Positions 15,983 to 24,056 of a stretch of DNA of 49,277 bases are shown in pieces; within the stretch, counting starts at the first letter, position 1, and each line of letters opens with the position of its first letter. The DNA lies in NCBI GenBank assembly GCA_009774145.1, contig VSND01000028.1:1-49277 (forward strand), given 5' to 3'. Source of the DNA: Lachnospiraceae bacterium. Its GTDB lineage: Bacteria; Bacillota; Clostridia; Lachnospirales; Lachnospiraceae. The notes under the pieces were generated by a model. It was given only the letters and a program-made list of their open reading frames with translations. It searched no databases and was not told the DNA's origin. The translations under genes and the position numbers were made by a program.

Positions 15983-16969
15983 CTATTCATAAATTTTATA
16001 CAGCTCGTCGGTCTTTGGGCGTTCCAGATATGCTTCATCTTCACCGTTTATAATCTTTTTCGCTTTTCCTTCCACGCAGCGGCCGATCATCGCAGCAGGT
16101 ATCCCTGCTTTTTTCAGTTCCTGAACAAGCCGGTATCCGTCTGCGGAAGTCATCAGCATACATCCGCTGGATATGAGCTGATACGGGTTCAGCCGGTAAT
16201 ATTCACAGATCTCCACCGTTTCCTGACGAACCGGTATGGCTTTCAGATCAATCTCAAGTCCCACGCCGGATGCCTCCGCCAGCTCCCACAGCGCGCCGTA
16301 GATGCCGCCTTCTGTCACGTCATGCATGGCGCTGACCCCGGACCTTACAGCCGCTGCAGCTTCCGGCACCACCGAAAGATACCGGTCAAATCCCTTTGCC
16401 TCTTCGATCAGAGAAACCGGAAAACGCTTCCGCAGTTCTTCTTCCTTTTCCTTTGCAATGATCGACGTCCCTTCTATGCCGATCCATTTGGACACTACCA
16501 CGGCATCGCCCGGTCTGGCGCCTCCTGTCGTCACAAGACAGCCTTTTTTTACCTTTCCGACACCTGTGACAGAAAGCAGCGGCTGATTCACCGCTGCCGT
16601 AATCTCCGTATGGCCGCCCATGGCCTGAATATGAAGTTCTTCGCAGGCGCTCTCCACCTCCTGCATGAGCTGCCGGATCAGAGCTTCATCCGCAGAAGGC
16701 GGAAGAAGGACCGTCAGGAGGATTCCGACCGGTTCCGCCCCGGCGCTTGCCAGATCATTGGCCGTGATCTGGACTGCCAGCCTCCCGGTATCCTTTGTCG
16801 CCCCTGTGATGGGATCCGTCGAAAGCACAAATACTTCATCGGGCGCAAGCTGCACCGCCGCGCAGTCCTCTCCCACAGAGGCCCCCACCAGAACTTCTCT
16901 GCGTTTTGTACGAATCTGCCTGAATATGGCCCGTTTCAGTACGCTTTCAGGAACCTTCCCTATCTCCAT
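15983..16969 (-). CDS. PurM/HypE-like AIR synthase-related protein
   Basis: A 328-residue protein of the PurM (AIR synthase) superfamily. ASVGEDCAAVQL is the N-terminal ATP-site motif, DPITGATKD and ANDLASAGAEPVGILLTVLLP form the core, and HDVTEGGIYGALWELAEASG is the C-terminal domain signature. The HypE C-terminal PR-x-C tail is absent (it ends DELYKIYE), so a hydrogenase maturation role is unlikely. Related stand-alone proteins are common in Clostridia and lack a proven function. ATG 16969 follows AAGGAGAGCAT. It lies 13 bases downstream of the VanW gene. Confidence 0.82.
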   Translation of the reverse strand: MEIGKVPESVLKRAIFRQIRTKRREVLVGASVGEDCAAVQLAPDEVFVLSTDPITGATKDTGRLAVQITANDLASAGAEPVGILLTVLLPPSADEALIRQLMQEVESACEELHIQAMGGHTEITAAVNQPLLSVTGVGKVKKGCLVTTGGARPGDAVVVSKWIGIEGTSIIAKEKEEELRKRFPVSLIEEAKGFDRYLSVVPEAAAAVRSGVSAMHDVTEGGIYGALWELAEASGVGLEIDLKAIPVRQETVEICEYYRLNPYQLISSGCMLMTSADGYRLVQELKKAGIPAAMIGRCVEGKAKKIINGEDEAYLERPKTDELYKIYE

Positions 16970-16982
16970 ATGCTCTCCTTCT

Positions 16983-18449
16983 CTATTGCGCCGGAGCCGC
17001 TTCGGGCGCAGCTTCCGGCGCTGCGGGAACGACGCCCGCAATGTTTGCATCTGCCAGTGCTTCATCCTGAAGTGCGATCGCTGCCCTTAAGTTCTCAGCC
17101 AGTACCGGATCTCCTGCCGTACCATAAGTAACCACCCGGTTGCTTCCTTTATAGGTACTCTTATTGATCTTAATGCGCTCCGTCTCGACCCCGTTTACCT
17201 TTACGACTTTGTAAAGCTCCGCCACATATCCCTGCATTCCTTTGGACGCAGATTTATAGCCAAGGGGCAGACCGCCGTTTTCTGTCAGCACCGTGCCGCC
17301 TCCCACGTTGCTGACCTTCACGCTCTCAAAGGAAATGGTCCGGTTGCTGTCTCTGGTCTCTTTTCCATATATGTTAAAGGTGATCTTCTTATCCGCCGTC
17401 GTATATCCTTCTATGTAGACCGGATAGGACGAAGAGTTCACAAATTTAAAATCCTTATAGGTTCCCGCGATCGCCGCATCTTCCGATAATTCCACGTAAT
17501 GAACCGTCATGGAATGGGGAGAACGCTCCGTTACCTCCAGCTCCGCCCGGAGCACTGCATTGTACAGGGTCGTGGATACCTGACAGATTCCTCCGCCCAT
17601 ACTGTCGACCACCTCGCCGTTCAGATACGAACCTGCCATGGCATAACCGTTCTCCTCTGTAAACGGCGCCACCGCCTCATACGTGGAGAAGCCTTCTCCC
17701 GGATACAGTACGGTTCCATTGATATGCTCCGCGCCGCTGTTGAGGTTCATGCACCGCTTGGCGCTGGACGTTGAAAAACTGGTCGTAAAGCTTCCCAGAA
17801 GGTCTTTCACATTTGCCAGCTCTTCTGCGCTTCCTTCCGGTTCCGTGATCTTTGTCTTAAGTTCCACCACGCAGTTTGCAGCGTCCGGCGTCCAGCCGCC
17901 GGCAAGATAATCCAGGATCGCCTCCGCAGAACCGTCCACATCCAGCACAAGTCCCTGCTTTCCTGCCACAAACTGAAATTCTCCGTTTGTACGGCTCAGA
18001 GACGCATTTTCCGCCTCCCGGTCAAACTGCGTGCAGTTTTCCTCCACAAAAGACTTTACAAGCCTTTCATTCGCTTCCCAGCTAAGAGCAAATTCCTTTC
18101 CGCTGTGCTGCAGATCCTTCTGGTCTTTATAACGTTTAACGATATTGCCGGTCCTTCCGATTCCCAGCGCCTCATTCACCGCCTCCGTATCGCCGCAGGA
18201 GATACCGAGAGCGGAAAGCTCCGCTTCCACGGTCTCATCGCCGATCTTCAGGGAGATTTTCTGTTCACCCACCTGCTTTTCATGAGCTTCAAGCGCCTTG
18301 ACCGCTTCCGCCCGGGTCATCCCGGAGACGTCCACACCGTCAATCTTCACGCCCTTCAGAATCGTTGCCTCTTCTGCAGAAACGGTCATTCCCATACAAA
18401 ACAGAAACAGGCAGACCCCGATACACAGCCTCTTCACACACTTTTTCAT
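16983..18449 (-). CDS. VanW family exported protein
   Basis: A 488-residue protein with a signal peptide (residues 1-25, cut near VSAEE). Next come a peptidoglycan-binding-4-like repeat beginning VKIDGVDVSGMTRAEAV, then the VanW domain at about 225-350 containing NLNSGAEHINGTVLYPG, MAGSYLNGEVVDSMGGGIC and QVSTTLYNAVLRAELEV. A G5-like region and an Ala/Pro-rich tail follow. VanW proteins occur near vancomycin-resistance genes and in many spore formers; the biochemical role is not established. No van ligase genes lie nearby, so this is an ordinary envelope gene. GGAGGAGGAGAAGG precedes the ATG. Confidence 0.9.
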   Translation of the reverse strand: MKKCVKRLCIGVCLFLFCMGMTVSAEEATILKGVKIDGVDVSGMTRAEAVKALEAHEKQVGEQKISLKIGDETVEAELSALGISCGDTEAVNEALGIGRTGNIVKRYKDQKDLQHSGKEFALSWEANERLVKSFVEENCTQFDREAENASLSRTNGEFQFVAGKQGLVLDVDGSAEAILDYLAGGWTPDAANCVVELKTKITEPEGSAEELANVKDLLGSFTTSFSTSSAKRCMNLNSGAEHINGTVLYPGEGFSTYEAVAPFTEENGYAMAGSYLNGEVVDSMGGGICQVSTTLYNAVLRAELEVTERSPHSMTVHYVELSEDAAIAGTYKDFKFVNSSSYPVYIEGYTTADKKITFNIYGKETRDSNRTISFESVKVSNVGGGTVLTENGGLPLGYKSASKGMQGYVAELYKVVKVNGVETERIKINKSTYKGSNRVVTYGTAGDPVLAENLRAAIALQDEALADANIAGVVPAAPEAAPEAAPAQ

Positions 18450-18472
18450 CTTAATCCTTCTCCTCCTCCTGA

Positions 18473-18574
18473 TTACAGGGCATATACCAGAAGCGGCAGC
18501 ACCATGGCAATCACCAGTATCACAACGATCGCCGCCGCTATCTTTCTTCTTGTTTTATCATTGTAAAAATTCAT
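18473..18574 (-). CDS. Small single-pass membrane protein (33 aa)
   Basis: ATG 18574 opens a 33-codon frame with AGGATCAGG upstream and stops at TAA 18475-18473, 23 bases before the VanW start. The product has a basic N-terminus (NDKTRRK) and one hydrophobic helix (IAAAIVVILVIAMVLPLLVY). In size and layout it resembles Prli42/DUF4044-type mini-proteins, which anchor stress complexes to the membrane in Listeria, but I cannot confirm homology. It sits between the exonuclease and VanW genes on the same strand. Confidence 0.6.
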   Translation of the reverse strand: MNFYNDKTRRKIAAAIVVILVIAMVLPLLVYAL

Positions 18575-18590
18575 CCTGATCCTGTCCTTT

Positions 18591-19304
18591 CTATCGCAGA
18601 ATCTTCCCATACTGCAGGATAATATGATCGATCATACGGGAAGCTTCACTTTTTGTCAGATCTTCCATTCGGATATTCATCTCTATTTTATGATATTTCA
18701 TCAGATCATTCAAGTATCCTTTTTGCGATTTTGTAATGGGACTCTGTTTTTTTGCCGTATAGAAAAGCGTCTGGAGTGCAAATGCCTCCGGATCCGCCCG
18801 GCCGAATTCTCCCCACATCTTCTTCAGAAGCTCATGGGCGGAACGGGCGTCATCCAGGGCCCGGTGCGCATTTCCCGGATTGATCCCATAGCAGGCGCAC
18901 ATGGCGCCAAGCGTCTTTGAGGGAAGTCCGGGCAGTACCCTCCGGGCAATCTTCAGGGTATCCATCGCTTCTGCCTCAAAGGAACCGCCTGCATCCACCG
19001 CCGCCTGTTTTAAAAATCCAAAATCAAAACTTACATTGTGGCCGACCACCGGAAGCGCGCCTCTGAATTCCAGAAATTCCCGGATCGCTTCTCCCGCCTT
19101 TTTTCCGGTCTTCTGCATCTCATCCGTGATGCCTGTCAGCTCCTGGATCCTTGCGGGCACCGGTATGCCGGTATTGATCAGAACGCTGAGCGTCTCTGCC
19201 GGCTCTCCTTCGCATACCCGGATCGCCCCGATCTCCAGCAGCCTGTCCCTTTGCGGATTCAGGCCCGTCGTCTCCACATCCACCGCCACATATTCATTTA
19301 CCAT
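18591..19304 (-). CDS. DnaQ-like 3'-5' exonuclease
   Basis: A 237-residue DEDDh exonuclease. Exo I is VDVETTGLNPQRDRLLEIGA with Asp and Glu, Exo II is VGHNVSFDFGFLK, and Exo III is HRALDDARSAHELL with His and Asp. The C-terminal 70 residues (KSQKGYLNDLMKYHKIEMN) form an extra helical part seen in related Lachnospiraceae proteins. It may proofread or trim DNA or RNA ends. It overlaps nth by 11 bases, so both are co-expressed. Confidence 0.88.
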   Translation of the reverse strand: MVNEYVAVDVETTGLNPQRDRLLEIGAIRVCEGEPAETLSVLINTGIPVPARIQELTGITDEMQKTGKKAGEAIREFLEFRGALPVVGHNVSFDFGFLKQAAVDAGGSFEAEAMDTLKIARRVLPGLPSKTLGAMCACYGINPGNAHRALDDARSAHELLKKMWGEFGRADPEAFALQTLFYTAKKQSPITKSQKGYLNDLMKYHKIEMNIRMEDLTKSEASRMIDHIILQYGKILR

Positions 19305-19929
19305 CTTTTTTATATCCTTTGCAGTATCTGGTCAGGAAGCATTCCTGACACTTCGGGCTTCTCGCCGTGCAGATCGTCCTTCCAAACGTGATAATATGGA
19401 TGTTCCAGAGGATCCAGTGATCCTTCGGAAGCTTTTTCATCAGATCATATTCAATCTTTACCGGATCCTCTTCCTTCGTAAGACCCAGCTTTCTGGAAAT
19501 CCGTTTCACATGGGTATCCACCACCACGCTCGGTTCATGGAAAATATTCCCGCGGATCACATTTGCCGTCTTGCGGCCCACGCCGGCCAGAGAGGTCAGA
19601 GCCTCCAGATCCTTCGGCACTTCCCCGCCGTAGACTTCCACCAGCCTTCCGGTGCAGGCAATGATGTTTTTCGCCTTATTATGATAGAACCCGGTGGATT
19701 TGATATCCTGCTCCAGTTCCTGGAGCTTTGCAGAGGCGAATTTTTCCAGAGTATCGTATTTCTGAAACAGTGTCTTTGTCACGGTGTTCACTCTGGCATC
19801 GGTGCACTGGGCGCTCAGCATGGTGGCAATCAAAAGCTGCCACGGCGTCTCATAGTTCAGATAACAGACGTATTCCGTGCCGTATCGCCGGTCCAGAAGT
19901 TCCAGAATCTCTTTTGTTCTTTTGGTCAA
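19294..19929 (-). CDS. nth: Endonuclease III
   Basis: A 211-residue DNA glycosylase/AP lyase for oxidised pyrimidines. It shows the helix-hairpin-helix LAGVGRKTANV with catalytic Lys, VVDTHVKR with the catalytic Asp, and the C-terminal 4Fe-4S cluster spaced C-x6-C-x2-C-x5-C (CTARSPKCQECFLTRYC). Length is standard. The start overlaps the stop of the DUF4080 gene (ATGA), so three DNA/RNA-related genes form one operon. Confidence 0.96.
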   Translation of the reverse strand: MTKRTKEILELLDRRYGTEYVCYLNYETPWQLLIATMLSAQCTDARVNTVTKTLFQKYDTLEKFASAKLQELEQDIKSTGFYHNKAKNIIACTGRLVEVYGGEVPKDLEALTSLAGVGRKTANVIRGNIFHEPSVVVDTHVKRISRKLGLTKEEDPVKIEYDLMKKLPKDHWILWNIHIITFGRTICTARSPKCQECFLTRYCKGYKKDGK

Positions 19930-21572
19930 TGCAACACCTCCACATGCGCTTCCTTTGTAAGCGGATCCCGTCTCTCGTAGTCGAACAGCACATAACGCGG
20001 CCCTTCTTCACATAAAAATATTTCGACGTGAACCCGTTTTCCATAATGTTTTTCATATTCTTTCAGTTTCTCCCGGTAAGGATTCAGGTCCGCCGCAAAA
20101 GACGGGCGGCTCTTCAGATTCTCCCTGGCATACAGGTCATAGACCATGCACTGGTCATAGACTGGACGCATCCAGCCTTTCTGCTTCAGCCATTCCCGCA
20201 GAATCTCATACCGCGCCATACGGGAATGGCTGATCTGATCATATCCCCTGTCCTCATAATATACCGCAAGTTCATGAAACAGGTCAAATGGAGATTCATA
20301 CCTTTTCAGCAGCTCTTTCAGCGTCCGGCCGAACTGATGGCTGTTATAATAGATCTCCACCATCTCCTCCACGCCCTTCAGCAGAAGAACGTCCCCATAG
20401 GACAGCCAGCGGGTAGACAGAACCTCATAGGGCGGCCCGTCGCAGCAGAGAATCCCGTAATCAGACGCCCGCTCATACATCTTCGAGCCCTTCAGCACTT
20501 TTAAAAATCCAAGCTGCAGCTGCTCCGGCTCCAGCTCATATACCTCATCAAAGGAACGGCGGAAGCTTTTCAGATCCTCGAAGGGAAGTCCGGCGATCAG
20601 ATCCAGGTGCTGATGGATATTATGGAAACCTTTGATCCTCCGCACTGCCGCCTTCAGCCGCTCCAGATCCATCGTACGGTCAATCCCGCGGATCGTATCC
20701 CCATTGGTGGACTGGACTCCAATCTCCAGCTGAATCAGACCCGGACGCATACGGCTCATGATCGCCAGTTCTTCTTCCGTGAGCAGATCCGCCCCAATCT
20801 CAAAATGAAAATTCGTAATCCCGTTGTCATGCTCCAGAAGCCACTGCCACAGCCTTGCAGTCCGCCCAGGGTCCAGATTGAAGGTCCTGTCTACGAATTT
20901 TACCTGCGGGACCTGCGCCTTCAAAAAGAACAGGAGTTCTTTTTCCACCAGCTCCATGCTTCGGAAACGAACCTGCCGTTCCACCGAGGAGAGACAGTAG
21001 CTGCATCGAAAAGGGCATCCTCTGCTGGACTCATAATATACGATCCGGTTCGTAAATCTCTCCGGATTTTCACAGGCAAAGGGAAGCCGGTCCATATCCG
21101 CAGGCTCTCTCTCCTCTGTTTCATGTATCCGTCCGTCTTCTCCCCGGTAAGTCAGACCCCGGATCCCGGAAAGCAGGCACTCTCCTTCTATATAATATGC
21201 CGCCAGCCGACAAAAGGTTTCTTCCCCTTCTCCCCGCATAACTCCTGCGGCTTTGGGACATTCCTCCAGAAACGCCCGGGCATCGTAGGTCACCTCCGGA
21301 CCGCCGGCCCACAGGCGCACGCCGGGCAGCACCTTGGGCAGCTCCCGGATCAGTTCCTCCACCATCCGCCGGTTCCAGATATAGCAGGAAAAAGCAACTA
21401 CATCCGGCTGCCTTCTGTAGATATCCTTCAGGATCTGTTCCGTCTTCTGGTTGATTGTATATTCTCCGATCTCCACCTGTTCCCCAAAGACGCCTGCCGC
21501 CGCCTTCAGGCTGTATACGGCGAGATTGGAATGGATATATTTTGCGTTGATTGCTGTCAGCAGGATCTTCAT
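19926..21572 (-). CDS. B12-binding-domain radical SAM protein (DUF4080 type)
   Basis: A 548-residue protein. The N-terminal 130 residues resemble a cobalamin-binding Rossmann fold (KILLTAINAKYIHSNLAV). The radical SAM cluster motif is CPFRCSYC in the segment SSRGCPFRCSYCLSSVERQV. The TIM-barrel core contains FHFEIGADLLTEE and IQLEIGVQSTN. The C-terminal 170 residues match the DUF4080 pattern. Substrate is unknown. ATG 21572 is chosen over 21590 because AGAGG lies 6 bases before it. It is the first gene of the operon with nth. Confidence 0.87.
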   Translation of the reverse strand: MKILLTAINAKYIHSNLAVYSLKAAAGVFGEQVEIGEYTINQKTEQILKDIYRRQPDVVAFSCYIWNRRMVEELIRELPKVLPGVRLWAGGPEVTYDARAFLEECPKAAGVMRGEGEETFCRLAAYYIEGECLLSGIRGLTYRGEDGRIHETEEREPADMDRLPFACENPERFTNRIVYYESSRGCPFRCSYCLSSVERQVRFRSMELVEKELLFFLKAQVPQVKFVDRTFNLDPGRTARLWQWLLEHDNGITNFHFEIGADLLTEEELAIMSRMRPGLIQLEIGVQSTNGDTIRGIDRTMDLERLKAAVRRIKGFHNIHQHLDLIAGLPFEDLKSFRRSFDEVYELEPEQLQLGFLKVLKGSKMYERASDYGILCCDGPPYEVLSTRWLSYGDVLLLKGVEEMVEIYYNSHQFGRTLKELLKRYESPFDLFHELAVYYEDRGYDQISHSRMARYEILREWLKQKGWMRPVYDQCMVYDLYARENLKSRPSFAADLNPYREKLKEYEKHYGKRVHVEIFLCEEGPRYVLFDYERRDPLTKEAHVEVLH

Positions 21573-21657
21573 GGAACACCTCTTCTGCACATTTCATTAC
21601 CGTTCCCAACGGTCCGGATGCCTGACACGCAGTAAGCATCCGCAGATGAATACTCCT

Positions 21658-21685
21658 ATTTTATCATATTTCGGAGGTATTGCAA
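21658..21685 (-). promoter_or_regulatory. Promoter of the DUF4080-nth-exonuclease operon
   Basis: On the minus strand TTGCAA, 16 bases and TAAAAT precede a leader of about 80 bases that contains a GGATGC/GCATCC hairpin. Between 21686 and 21822 I see nothing else. Confidence 0.55.
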
Positions 21686-21822
21686 CAACGATTCCAGACA
21701 AAAGCCAAAGACCCCGGCGGCGAAATACTCCATTACTTTTCTACAAAGATTTTGGCCATATAGTAAAAAACATCCAGGTCAGGAACAGGAGCATTCTATA
21801 CGGTCTTGCGGTTTGCAGGCAC

Positions 21823-21860
21823 TAAAAAACGGAAATACCTGTAAAATCAGGCATTTCCGC
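21823..21860 (-). terminator. Terminator of the tRNA-Gly pair
   Basis: On the minus strand CGGAAATGCCTG pairs with CAGGTATTTCCG around a 5-6 base loop (one G-T pair), followed by TTTTTTAG. It lies just downstream of the second tRNA-Gly. Confidence 0.85.
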
Positions 21861-21872
21861 TGCTTTTGAGAG

Positions 21873-21944
21873 AGCACGAGACGGGATTCGAACCCGCGAC
21901 CCTCGCCTTGGCAAGGCGATACTCCACCACTGAGCCACTCGTGC
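21873..21944 (-). tRNA. tRNA-Gly (anticodon GCC)
   Basis: The 72-base cloverleaf on the minus strand has acceptor GCACGAG/CTCGTGC, anticodon stem-loop TCGCC-TTGCCAA-GGCGA and T loop GGTTCGAATCC. Anticodon GCC reads GGC and GGU. CCA is not encoded. It is second in a two-tRNA transcript. Confidence 0.95.
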
Positions 21945-21967
21945 ATATATGTAAAACCCTTTCGGGT
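21945..21967. repeat. Hairpin spacer after tRNA-Gly(TCC), copy 1 of a short repeat
   Basis: ATATATGTAAAACCCTTTCG and the GGGT that follows recur almost unchanged at 22041-22065 on the other side of tRNA-Gly(TCC). ACCC/GGGT forms a small hairpin, possibly a processing signal. The two copies suggest tandem duplication of tRNA plus spacer. Confidence 0.6.
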
Positions 21968-21969
21968 GA

Positions 21970-22040
21970 AGCGGGTGATGGGAATCGAACCCACGTATCC
22001 AGCTTGGAAGGCTGGTGTTCTACCATTGAACTACACCCGC
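21970..22040 (-). tRNA. tRNA-Gly (anticodon TCC)
   Basis: The 71-base cloverleaf on the minus strand has acceptor GCGGGTG/CACCCGC, anticodon stem-loop CCAGC-CTTCCAA-GCTGG and T loop GGTTCGATTCC. Anticodon TCC reads GGA and GGG. CCA is not encoded. It is first in the transcript, upstream of tRNA-Gly(GCC). Confidence 0.95.
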
Positions 22041-22065
22041 ATATATGTGAAAACCCTTTCGGGTT
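22041..22065. repeat. Hairpin spacer ahead of tRNA-Gly(TCC), copy 2 of a short repeat
   Basis: Near-identical to 21945-21967: ATATATGTGAAAACCCTTTC followed by GGGTT. The AACCC/GGGTT hairpin lies in the leader of the tRNA transcript. Confidence 0.6.
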
Positions 22066-22107
22066 GTTTGCCGTCGTCCGCATCTGTTCCGCTTCAGAAC
22101 AATGGTT

Positions 22108-22136
22108 ATTCTACTACAGAGTTTTTCTGATGTCAA
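22108..22136 (-). promoter_or_regulatory. Promoter of the tRNA-Gly pair
   Basis: On the minus strand TTGACA, exactly 17 bases and TAGAAT. The -35 is a perfect consensus. It gives a leader of about 60 bases before the first tRNA. Confidence 0.85.
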
Positions 22137-22176
22137 GTACTTTTTTCATATTTTTTACAGTTTTTTGCTCCGCCTT

Positions 22177-22773
22177 TTATATGCCCGGAAGCAGCAGGAT
22201 TCCCAGCAGCATCAGCAGATTCTGTTCATACAGGTATCCGATCCACACGCTCTTCTGAATGGCCAGAGCAAACGTCCTTCCCCATTCTGTATGGGCAAAG
22301 ACGGACACCACAAGGAAGAACAGCCACAGGAGCAGAAGCTGCTGCACAAGCCCCAGAGCAGCACCCAGCAGGCGGTTCAGAAGGCTGAGTCCCGGTACCT
22401 TTACCAGTATATTCAGCGACATGCTTAAAGTTGCCAGAAGAATCCGGACCACCAGAAAAGTCACAGCCACCGCCAGAGTTCTTGACACGAATGCATATAC
22501 ATAGCTTTCTGCCAGTTCTCCAAAACCGCTCAGAACCAGGATCTGGTAGATCTCGCTGTCCGTTCCCGTAATCTGTTCCAGAGACAGAGCCCCCGGGAGG
22601 ATTCCGGCTATAAATTCCGCCACATACGGAGATGCCACATAGACTGCCAGAAGCGTTCCTGCCGAAGCCGCCAGAGCAATTCCCTTTTTCACAATTCCTT
22701 TCCGGAATCCATCCAGAATCCCGTAACCGAGAAATATCACACCCAAAATATCTGCCAGATTCCACGTTCCCAT
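22177..22773 (-). CDS. cvpA: CvpA family membrane protein
   Basis: A 198-residue protein with about four to five membrane helices, opening with NLADILGVIFLGYGILDGFRKGI, the usual CvpA start, and a conserved-looking segment LLNRLLGAALGLVQQLLLLW. CvpA-family proteins are linked to colicin V export and envelope integrity; the mechanism is not settled. It ends the three-gene cluster that starts at the LysM protein, 32 bases after the DUF5711 gene. Confidence 0.85.
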   Translation of the reverse strand: MGTWNLADILGVIFLGYGILDGFRKGIVKKGIALAASAGTLLAVYVASPYVAEFIAGILPGALSLEQITGTDSEIYQILVLSGFGELAESYVYAFVSRTLAVAVTFLVVRILLATLSMSLNILVKVPGLSLLNRLLGAALGLVQQLLLLWLFFLVVSVFAHTEWGRTFALAIQKSVWIGYLYEQNLLMLLGILLLPGI

Positions 22774-22805
22774 CTGTATCCTCCCGTTAAAGTCCCCGAT
22801 CCGGA

Positions 22806-24056
22806 CTATTTCAGTCTGATCTGATCTGTTCTTGCCGTATGCATGACGATGTAACGCCTCTTCCCTGACAGGGTATACAGGTTCACCACCGGTTCATCAA
22901 AGGTTCCGGAATAGTAGATCTTTCCGTTGTCGGTCATCATGATACATTCTGACTCATTATAAATGAGAATGTAGTTTCCTGAAAACTTCAGCGTCTGATA
23001 ATCCAGACTGAACTCTCTCTCGAACTGCACATGCCCCTGCAGATCATACACCTGCAGCACATAGTCCTCTTCCTCGCCCTCCAGAACCAGTCCAATATAC
23101 TTTTCTGAATGGAAGACACTCAAGACTTCCTTTTCCAGAACCACCTCCGCTTTCAAGTCGGGAATCTGGCTTCCTTCATACAGAAGCAGCTGACCGCCCC
23201 CCAGCGCAAAACAATGGGTACTGTCCATATAGGCAATCTCCGGCATGACGATGCCGCTGACGATCTTTGAGGACACCAGATGATCTTCCTTGCTCTCTCC
23301 TACCGTTGTAAAATTATAAAAAGCCAGGCAGCTGCTAATCCCTCCGTCCTGAACCTGAAGGAAACTGACTGCCAGCTTCGTTGCATCCGAACTCAGGGAG
23401 ATCCGGACCGGATATCCCACATCCTGAAGTTCAAACTTGGAGCTTACCAGCTCCGTTCCTGCCTTGTCATACAGATTCACGCGCATGGCATTCCCGTCTT
23501 CCAGGAGCACAGCCAGTACTCCCTGCGAGGACACTGCAATCTGGCGGATCGGCAGTCTGGTCTGTATTGTTCCCTGAATGCCGGTCTCGTCAAATATCAT
23601 CGCCTCTGTCCCGCTTTCCTCCGCCACTGCGGCACTGTTCCGACAGACATGGAGGATCGGATTCTGCATATTATAGGTCTGGCTCCACAGAGCACGGTTA
23701 CTGGAATCCACACACGAGATGCCATCCCTGCTGTATTTCAGAACATAATTTTTGAATTCAGCATACTGCGTCGTCATGGTATCTGTACGGTCAAAGCTTC
23801 TCACAACCTCAAAGGTATCGAAGGACTGGTTCTGGACTGCAATCCACAGCGCAGCAAAACAGAGCATCACTGCAGCCAGAAGCCCTGCTCCAAGGCAGGC
23901 ATTTTTCACACGGTGTCTGAACAGGTTCCGTTCAAATTCCTTCATATCGGCGTCTGTACTCTCACCCTTTTTTAATACTTCTATTGTGTTCATTCTTTTT
24001 ATCCATTTCAGGTTCCGAAAACGTTTAATCTTCTGTAGTATAACACCTTCCATCAT
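22806..24056 (-). CDS. DUF5711-like membrane-anchored beta-propeller protein
   Basis: A 416-residue protein. A basic cytosolic N-terminus of about 50 residues is followed by one membrane helix near 53-74 (ACLGAGLLAAVMLCFAALWI) and a 330-residue outer domain of short beta repeats ending VNLYTLSGKRRYIVMHTART. The layout matches the DUF5711 family, which has no assigned function. Its start overlaps the stop of the LysM gene (ATGATG), so the two are translationally coupled. MNTIEV at 23993 is an alternative start but has no good ribosome site. Probably part of an envelope assembly with its neighbours. Confidence 0.78.
   Translation of the reverse strand: MMEGVILQKIKRFRNLKWIKRMNTIEVLKKGESTDADMKEFERNLFRHRVKNACLGAGLLAAVMLCFAALWIAVQNQSFDTFEVVRSFDRTDTMTTQYAEFKNYVLKYSRDGISCVDSSNRALWSQTYNMQNPILHVCRNSAAVAEESGTEAMIFDETGIQGTIQTRLPIRQIAVSSQGVLAVLLEDGNAMRVNLYDKAGTELVSSKFELQDVGYPVRISLSSDATKLAVSFLQVQDGGISSCLAFYNFTTVGESKEDHLVSSKIVSGIVMPEIAYMDSTHCFALGGGQLLLYEGSQIPDLKAEVVLEKEVLSVFHSEKYIGLVLEGEEEDYVLQVYDLQGHVQFEREFSLDYQTLKFSGNYILIYNESECIMMTDNGKIYYSGTFDEPVVNLYTLSGKRRYIVMHTARTDQIRLK

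Noticed and set aside
15983..16969. HypE hydrogenase maturation protein
   Set aside because: No C-terminal PR-x-C tail and no other hyp or hydrogenase genes nearby.
15449..17131. Long plus-strand open frame (560 codons) opposite trmL and the PurM-like gene
   Set aside because: It lies antisense to two genes with clear family motifs, is rich in His, Arg and Pro as expected from a reversed GC-rich gene, and has no ribosome site.
16983..18449. Vancomycin resistance determinant
   Set aside because: VanW alone does not confer resistance and no vanH, vanA/B or vanX relatives are in the window.
20607..21635. Plus-strand open frame of 342 codons opposite the DUF4080 gene
   Set aside because: Antisense shadow of a gene with a radical SAM motif; composition and lack of a start signal argue against coding.
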